This document shows, piece by piece, positions 58,458 through 64,000 of a DNA stretch of 64,000 bases. The notes beneath the pieces are model-generated. The model did no database searches and was not told the origin of the DNA. It saw only the letters and a list, made by a program, of their open reading frames with translations. Origin of the DNA: Ascarosepion bandense (taxonomy: Eukaryota > Mollusca > Cephalopoda > Sepiida > Sepiidae); the NCBI GenBank assembly GCA_037127315.1, contig JBBBDQ010000446.1, forward strand, positions 403,501 to 467,500, given 5' to 3'. Position 1 is the stretch's first letter, and each line of letters starts with the position of its first letter. The translations under genes and the position numbers were made by a program.

Positions 58458-58825
58458 CAGGTTAGTAAATTAGAAGATAACTACTGACTTTACATTTAAA
58501 TTCTTAGAAATTGTAGCTGTCGGGGAAGCAAGTAAACGGAAGAGAACTTCACAGGCGGGAAGTGCGAGAAAAGCTGTTGGAGTAGAATTTACGTTTACAA
58601 TTTATTGGTTTCACAGTAAAAGGGTGTGATCTAGTTGCTAATCTTGTAGCTCGGGTAAATTCATATATAGGTGTCACCAGTGAGTCATTCATCAGAGCAG
58701 AAGCCGTGAAAGTATTTGTAGAAGAGACACAGGAAAGCCGGATTGCGCCTGTAAAGTAACTGTAAAGTAACTGTATCTTATCTGCTATGTCGAGATCGAT
58801 GACATTACAGATTCATTTGCCTTGA
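58243..58825 (-). pseudogene. Jockey/CR1-like LINE 3' end (copy 2)
   Basis: The tail signature at 58248 (cataacgccacaagcaaggt), a (GA)n run at 58416-58454 in the 3' UTR, then the ORF2 C-terminal sequence to about 58820 (ggagtagaatttacg; agaagccgtgaaagtatttg), parallel to 62830-63150. Decayed by indels, including a small duplication (gtaaagtaact) at 58751. Its 3' end opens directly onto the (GATA)n array. Confidence 0.8.
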
Positions 58826-59317
58826 TTAAGTACTAAACACGTTAGCTAAGATATCTTTTCTTTTTTTTTTTCTTTATGCATATTGATATTTTATAGATAT
58901 TCTTTAGTTATATCTTAAATGCTATTTTTTTAAATTCAGTTTTTTCCTGCTTCGTGTTCAATCGCTCAGAATTCGGATGATAATGTTTCTTACTTGGCCC
59001 CTTAGGCTGATTCTCAGATGAAACTCACATTCGTTTGGACCTGGCTTCTTAGGCGGTTTCAAGAAAATATATCTGCTTCGATCTTACAGTATATCACTAC
59101 CTGTAGATATAATTTATTATTTGTTTAGTATTGTCTATACCGAAATAAACTAAGGTTTCAAGCATCTCTATTACAATTCTGTCTGGCCCTGCAACTTTGA
59201 TTTTGCTCCCGTTAGCTAGTGTGGATTGCAACTTAGATTTGAATATTTCCGGTACCTCAGTATTTCTGTCTGTTGCCGGTTATTCGTTTTCGTCATGAGC
59301 GATTTGACTGGATGTTC

Positions 59318-59715
59318 GTGTGGTGAAGTGGATATCGGCTCTGAACGAGAAATGGAGAATCCGAGTTCGAATTTCACTTGAATTCCTAGCATTCACTTTC
59401 GCGTAAATACCCTTAGGAAAGGTATTAGTCCGTCTTTTCCCTCCAATTATGGGTTAAATAACAGCAGAGATTGGGTTGTAAAGCTTAGGCTGTCAACCAG
59501 TCTACCGCAGAAATACTGCGGGATAATATTTTGCGCAGTCAGTCAAGTCTCTTTCGAGACATGATCGCCCAAAGCGTGTATCACATATGGCATTTGACTG
59601 ACTGACTCAATATGATAGTTAGAAACACAAATTTAAAATCTCTACTGGGCATAAAGTGGGGGATCTGTTTTTTATTGTTATGAAGTAATAACATGATCCC
59701 CCACTAATTACTACT
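59318..59715 (+). mobile_element. SINE, tRNA-like head with single hairpin core
   Basis: The head ggtgaagtggatatcggct and B box ccgagttcgaattt (59318-59375) are the clearest tRNA-like sequences of this family. Then come the body, one core with gtctctttcgagacatgatc, tgactgactg, and the final gtgggggatc...gatcccccac inverted pair. It shows that the single-core form exists. Inserted in an RTE LINE on the other strand. Confidence 0.8.
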
Positions 59716-59964
59716 ATTATACGTGTTTCACATATGGAATTTAATTGTCTGAGATAATTGTTTTATCGCTAAAGTTTTTCCAATATCAGTGTCCCTTCCT
59801 TGGATTTTATGCGTTTTGTTGATGAGCATATCTTTTGTTCTGTTAGATTTCTCATTATTTTAAAATTCATATCTACTTTTTTTTTCTATAATATTTATTC
59901 TTTGTTTTTCTACAGATTTTCTTTGAACCATTCGTCATTGACCTGATTAAATTTGTCCATTTTT

Positions 59965-60500
59965 TCTTCTGTATTGTCCTGTCTTCTGTCCTGTCTTCTG
60001 TCCTGTCTGTCTTCTGTCCTGTCTTCTGTCCTGTCTGTCTTCTGTCCTGTCTTCTGTCCTGTCTTCTGTCCTGTCTGTCTTCTGTCCTGTCTGTCTTCTG
60101 TCCTGTCTTCTGTCCTGTCTGTCTTCTGTCCTGTCTTCTGTCCTGTCTTCTGTCCTGTCTGTCTTCTGTCCTGTCTGTCTTCTGTCCTGTCTTCTGTCCT
60201 GTCTGTCTTCTGTCCTGTCTGTCTTCTGTCCTGTCTTCTGTCCTGTCTTCTGTCCTGTCTGTCTTCTGTCCTGTCTGTCTTCTGTCCTGTCTTCTGTCCT
60301 GTCTTCTGTCCTGTCTTCTGTCCTGTCTGTCTTCTGTCCTGTCTTCTGTCCTGTCTTCTGTCCTGTCTGTCTTCTGTCCTGTCTGTCTTCTGTCCTGTCT
60401 TCTGTCCTGTCTTCTGTCCTGTCTGTCTTCTGTCCTGTCTGTCTTCTGTCCTGTCTTCTGTCCTGTCTTCTGTCCTGTCTTCTGTCCTGTCTTCTGTTCC
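59965..60500. repeat. 12/16-bp minisatellite (cctgtcttctgt)
   Basis: Units of 12 bp (cctgtcttctgt) mixed with 16-bp units (cctgtctgtcttctgt), about 40 in all. Triplets of 16-bp units restore frame; all three minus-strand frames are free of stops (TEDR, QDRR, TGQK), as are plus frames, giving two overlapping ~200-codon open frames that are artefacts. Confidence 0.95.
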
Positions 60501-60993
60501 GTTTCTTGATATTGGTTTTTGTCTTCTTTTAATCATGTTGAAAATTTAATCTGTCATCCATTCATTTTTTCTCTTTTTTGCTTCTTTTACATTCTTTTTG
60601 GACAATCTTTACTGCTCTTGTTACTATTCTTCATGCATCCTGTATCGAGGTTCCATATTCAATCTAACCCTATTAGCTACTTTTCACAATCTACTTATAT
60701 TTCATCTTTCAGATTCGGCACATTCAAGAGTCTGTTATATTGTAATTTTGATTTTCGGTAGTTTCATTCTAACTTGATGTATCACTTGAAGGCGATCGCT
60801 TCTACAGTCTACATTTGGACATGTTTTGCAGTGTAAATCTGCATTCCAGAATCGGTTGTTGATAGAAAAGTAATCGATCTGTATTTTAGCTCAAATCGTG
60901 GGCAATTCAACGGACATTATTGCATTCATTTTCTGCACTTTTATTATGAGTTTGTAGTACTCATTAATCTCTATTGTTGATTCACTGTCCACA

Positions 60994-60997
<4 letters not shown>

Positions 60998-61029
<32 letters not shown>

Positions 61030-61143
61030 TTATTTCTATCTTTATATATATATATATATACATATATATATCCTTATTTCTATCTTTATATATATATATA
61101 TATGTATATATATCCTTATTTCTATCTTTATATATATATATAT

Positions 61144-61174
<31 letters not shown>

Positions 61175-61402
61175 TATCCTTATTTCTATCATTATATATA
61201 TATATATATATATATCCTTATTTCTATCTTTATATATATATATATATATATCCTTATTTCTATCTTTATATATATATATCCTTATTTCTATCTTTATTTA
61301 TATATATATATATATACATATATATATTTATATATATATATCCTTATTTCTATCATTATATATATATATATCCTTATTTCTATCTTTATATATATATATA
61401 TA

Positions 61403-61441
<39 letters not shown>

Positions 61442-61570
61442 TATATTTATATATATATATATAAATAAATAAATATATATATATATCCTTATTTCCTTAT
61501 TTCATATATATATATATCCTTATTTCTATCTTTATATATATATATCCTTATTTCTATCATTATATATATA
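60998..61570. repeat. (TA)n array with interspersed ccttatttctatc motif
   Basis: About a dozen copies of ccttatttctatctt (or catta) alternate with (TA)n runs of 8-30 bp. Long open frames on both strands result from the absence of stops in TATA codons. Confidence 0.92.
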
Positions 61571-61571
61571 T

Positions 61572-61815
61572 ATTCTAAACATATACTCTTAAATATAAGA
61601 GAAAATGAATGTCTATTATGTTTAATCATGAGCCGTTCAAAACATCGTATTTTTGCTTTAATTTCAGGTGAAAATAAAGACAAAAATTCTTCAACATTTA
61701 GATAATTTTTTATTAAGTTGGTTCTAAGCTTTTGGATCACATGTTTAGAATGGCTCATGATTAAATATAATAGACATTCATTGTCTCTTATATTTAACAG
61801 TATATGGTTAGAAAA
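61572..61815. mobile_element. MITE with ~65-bp inverted ends
   Basis: aatgaatgtctattatgttt and taatcatgagcc on the left face ggctcatgattaaatataat, agacattcattgtctct on the right. Outer ends ttctaaacatatactc and atggttagaaa also pair. It lies immediately after the (TA)n array. No coding. Confidence 0.82.
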
Positions 61816-61853
61816 TTATCTGCTGCCTCGATACACTATAAGAATAGAAATAC

Positions 61854-61857
<4 letters not shown>

Positions 61858-61900
<43 letters not shown>
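61858..61900. repeat. (TA)n microsatellite
   Basis: About 20 TA units. Confidence 0.95.
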
Positions 61901-61901
<1 letters not shown>

Positions 61902-62205
61902 GTATCTTCATTGTGAGGGTACCTGGTTGGCAGTTTTCTGGTTACTGCTTCCGACTGGTAGTTAGTGGCCGCTCTGATCAACAGTTGCATAATATCGGGG
62001 TTAATGCAGTGCCATGACGCGTTTGGATATGTGTCCCTGCACGTGCTTTCGGAGGAAACCCCGAGGCCACACTTTGCTGCAGCCCGCGCCAGTTCCCTTC
62101 CAGTGCATGTCGCAGCTAATGACCGTTTGCCTACTCTACTCGAGGTCTCTCTACAACAACAACATTAAACTTGAACACACATATCTCCGCAAAAAAAGCT
62201 AAACC
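61901..62205 (+). other. Probable LINE 5' region
   Basis: GC-richer sequence directly upstream of the endonuclease remnant, continuous with it and without other signals. Inferred to be the 5' UTR or ORF1-ORF2 spacer of the LINE. The open frames here are not recognised. Confidence 0.4.
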
Positions 62206-63700
62206 AAGCAAATTAAAATCACCTAAACCCCTAATATTTCCTTTACTAACATCCGCGGTATCCGAACCAATTTCAGTAGCGTTGAATCTTTTCTCCATCA
62301 AAAGTCCCCTGACATCCTAGCTCTGTGTGAGACTAATCTCAACCCCTCAATTCCCTCTTCTGACTTCTCTATCCCTGGCTACCTTCCCCTCTTCACAAAG
62401 GACTCTAATGTCCACATGCATGTGCTTGGTGTTTATTTCAGTGAACGCCTTCCTCTAACCAGGATGATTTCTCTTGAATCCCAACTTCGTTCTTATATGT
62501 GTTTCCGTCTCTCCCTTCTAAGCTCAGTTAGCTACCTCCTCTTTCTCTACCGCTCCCCATCATCTCCCGACTGCTCCGTTCTTCACGGCATCTCCAACAA
62601 CATCGACAAGGCCATTCCCTCCCACCCGTTTTTTTTTTTTTTTTTTTATAAGCGTTTCACCCCGAGCAAGGCATGTCACTGCCACTACTGTGCAGGGGGC
62701 TACGTAGAGTGGAGAAAGGCTAGTTAAATATAGGAAATAACAGAGGGTGGGTGATAGGCGGGTGAGGATACCGAGAATGAGGGTTGGGTAGATGAGAGCG
62801 TTGTGAGAATAGTTGGGAGTTAGTGTGATAGGAGGTGTCTATTGACCCTACATTTAAACACCTGGAGATTGTAACTGTCGGGAAAGCAGACTTGTGGAAG
62901 GGAGTTCCACAGGCGGGAAGCGCGAGAAAAGAAGCTGTTGGAGTAGAATTTACGGTTACATCTTATTTGTTTAACTGTAAAAGGGTGGGACCTAGTTTCT
63001 AATCTAGTATCTCGTGTAAATTCGTGCTTAGGCGGCACCAGTGATCTAAGCTCATCGGAACAGAAGCCATGAAAGTACTTGTAGAAGAGGCACAGGGAAG
63101 CTACATCACGCCGGTGTGAGAGCGGCTGCAGCCGGTCTGCCAAGTCAGTATCAACCACGTTACAGATCCTCCTTTGTATTTTGTCAAGAAGCCCAAGGAG
63201 AGCAGCAGGGGCACCCGACCAGATATGGCAGCAATATTCAATACACGGGCGGATGGTAGATTTGTATATGTGCAGAATAGTTTCAGGTGGGAAAAATTTC
63301 CGGGCCCTGCACAGAGAGCCGACTTTCATAGCAGCAGATTTGGCAATGGATTCAATATAGTCATTCCATTTGAGGTCCGCCGTTTGCCCATATATTTGTG
63401 TTTGGCGACTTTAACTCCCATCATGCTGAGTGGCTGCATCAGTCCGGTACAGATCTTGCTGGTGTACACACCATGAATCTTTCTATCACTCAGTCCCTTA
63501 AGCAGGTGGTGGAGTTCCCCACGCGTTTTTGTAATAACTCTAACGGACACGATTCATTACTAGATCTGTGCTTTACCTCTACCCTTGACTCTGGCAATGT
63601 CGAGCAACTCTGCCCTCTTGGAAACTCTGACTATGCATTAGTGTCCGTCAATATCTTCTTCCACTTTCACCCCACCCAAGAATCATGAACCGGTGGGCCA
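62206..63700 (+). pseudogene. Jockey/CR1-like LINE endonuclease, split by a LINE insertion
   Basis: The first part (62240-62630) encodes an APE-type endonuclease start: NIRGIRTNFSSVESFLHQKS, PDILALCETNLNPSIPSSDF, then FRLSLLSSVSYLLFLYRSPS. After the insertion (62630-63385) it resumes with VFGDFNSHHAEWLHQSG, where GDFN is the conserved motif. EFPTRFCNNSNGHDSLLDLC and LGNSDYALVSVNI follow (SDY in place of the catalytic SDH). A stop follows at 63686. The RT part is not in the window. Confidence 0.85.
62630..63385 (-). pseudogene. Jockey/CR1-like LINE 3' end inserted in reverse
   Basis: Minus strand from about 63385. The ORF (63329-62820, 169 codons) is open: MKVGSLCRARKFFPPETILH, STIRPCIEYCCHIWSGAP, LLDKIQRRICNVVDTDLADR, SHRRDVASLCLFYKYFHGF, and the end ASRLWNSLPQVCFPDSYN. 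It is the best preserved C-terminus of this family here. The 3' UTR and an ~18-base poly(A) (plus-strand T run at 62631-62648) complete it. Flanks share ccgttt on both sides, a possible short target duplication. 5'-truncated by normal LINE integration. Confidence 0.9.
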
Positions 63701-63708
63701 TTCTTGGT

Positions 63709-63830
63709 CCTTACGTTTACAGCACCTGGTATTCCCAAATGGTCACCCATTTAAGTGCTGACCAGGATCGATTTTGCTTAACTTCGTTGATCGGACGGTA
63801 ACCGGTGTATTCAACACGATATAGCCGTAG
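63709..63830 (-). pseudogene. 5S rRNA-derived sequence
   Basis: Plus-strand cagcacctggtattcccaaa, gtcacccatttaagtgctga, accggtgtattcaacacgat: a full-length reversed 5S relative with substitutions in the internal control region (ggatcgattttgcttaactt). It interrupts the LINE endonuclease region. It is not followed by a tRNA-like module, unlike the composite SINEs. Not a functional gene on this evidence. Confidence 0.75.
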
Positions 63831-63907
63831 ACATTTCACCTATGTAAACCCCTGCAAAACAGTGGCAGTAAAATGCTTTGCTTGGGGCGATATGATTATC
63901 AAAAAAT
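63831..63907 (+). mobile_element. LINE 3' tail fragment
   Basis: aaacccctgcaaaacagtgg, gctttgcttggggcgatatg, then aaaaaa: the jockey/CR1-like 3' UTR end on plus, directly joined to the reversed 5S sequence. Confidence 0.7.
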
Positions 63908-64000
63908 CATGAGCTCGACCAGCTGCATCAGACCAGGATTGCCGAAGACTCTATTAAATAGCTTCCCGTGGGCGGCATTTATTCGGTTATAGATGTTATT
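63908..64000. other. No feature seen
   Basis: Window edge. It may continue the interrupted LINE, but no motif is readable. Confidence 0.3.

Larger units (their letters stand above)
59060..60915 (-). pseudogene. RTE-type LINE: endonuclease to early RT, with inserts
   Basis: Minus strand. 60890-60750 gives KIQIDYFSINNRFWNADLHC, KTCPNVDCRSDRLQVIHQVR, the end of the AP-type endonuclease, whose catalytic SDH reads SDR here. A linker follows with MIKRRQKPISRNGTEDR (60530-60490). Then comes the 0.53-kb minisatellite, then FNQVNDEWFKENL (59950-59912). A SINE fills 59715-59318. The pre-RT motif KIKVAGPDRIVIEMLETL (59225-59165) follows; the family usually has KAAGPDxIxxEML. Same class as 51877-52975 but a different piece. 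Inactive. Confidence 0.75.

Noticed and set aside
59910..60549. Two overlapping ~200-codon open frames on opposite strands
   Set aside because: Produced by a 12/16-bp minisatellite that lacks stops in any frame; the flanks show a LINE linker.
60974..61472. Open frames of 100-164 codons rich in Tyr and Ile
   Set aside because: TATA repeats contain no stop in those frames; no protein character.

Overview
The window is AT-rich nuclear DNA from an animal. No host gene can be supported in it. Almost everything recognisable is a mobile element, a remnant of one, or a tandem array. The mixture is what I would expect of a lophotrochozoan with a repeat-heavy genome, most likely a cephalopod such as an octopus: R4/Dong-type, RTE-type and jockey/CR1-like LINEs, Penelope-like elements, mariner relatives, SINEs with tRNA or 5S rRNA heads, and long satellites. 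The species guess is an inference from this mixture, not from a diagnostic gene.

Layout. 0.2-4.3 kb: a jockey/CR1-like LINE fragment on the minus strand, then one old Dong 3' end split by two different tandem arrays, then another LINE 3' end. 4.4-5.4 kb: a dead mariner transposase. 6.5-20.1 kb: a head-to-tail stack of same-strand Dong-type LINE copies joined through (TAA)n tracts; all are broken. 20.3-24.3 kb: a deleted mariner relative, two large hairpin repeats and a composite 5S-5S-tRNA SINE. 24.7-35.9 kb: about 103 copies of a 108-bp satellite. 35.9-37.7 kb: the Penelope-like element (PLE) whose 3' end matches that satellite. Part of its GIY-YIG coding region is itself amplified as ten 118-bp repeats.

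40.2-43.5 kb: a mariner-type transposon with a TA at each end, whose terminal repeats have grown into inverted arrays of a 49-bp unit (about 43 copies left, 9 right), a Foldback-like layout. 43.7-47.8 kb: a segmental tandem repeat built of two hairpin MITE types, plus PLE ends and a SINE. 47.8-51.5 kb: no recognisable genes. 51.5-55.7 kb: one small ORF of unknown nature, an RTE-type reverse transcriptase remnant, a second PLE with RT and GIY-YIG motifs, and a SINE joining a tRNA-like head to a PLE end. 56.1-57.5 kb: a mariner split by a second composite SINE in reverse orientation. 57.6-60.9 kb: LINE 3' ends and an RTE coding region containing a 0.53-kb minisatellite. 61.0-64.0 kb: AT arrays, a MITE, and a LINE endonuclease region broken by a reversed LINE 3' end and a 5S pseudogene.

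The most interesting theme is the conversion of transposon parts into tandem arrays. It occurs independently in a PLE (twice, in one element), a mariner (terminal repeats), an RTE LINE and a Dong-like LINE. The coding remnants all carry frameshifts, stops or lost catalytic residues, so none looks active.
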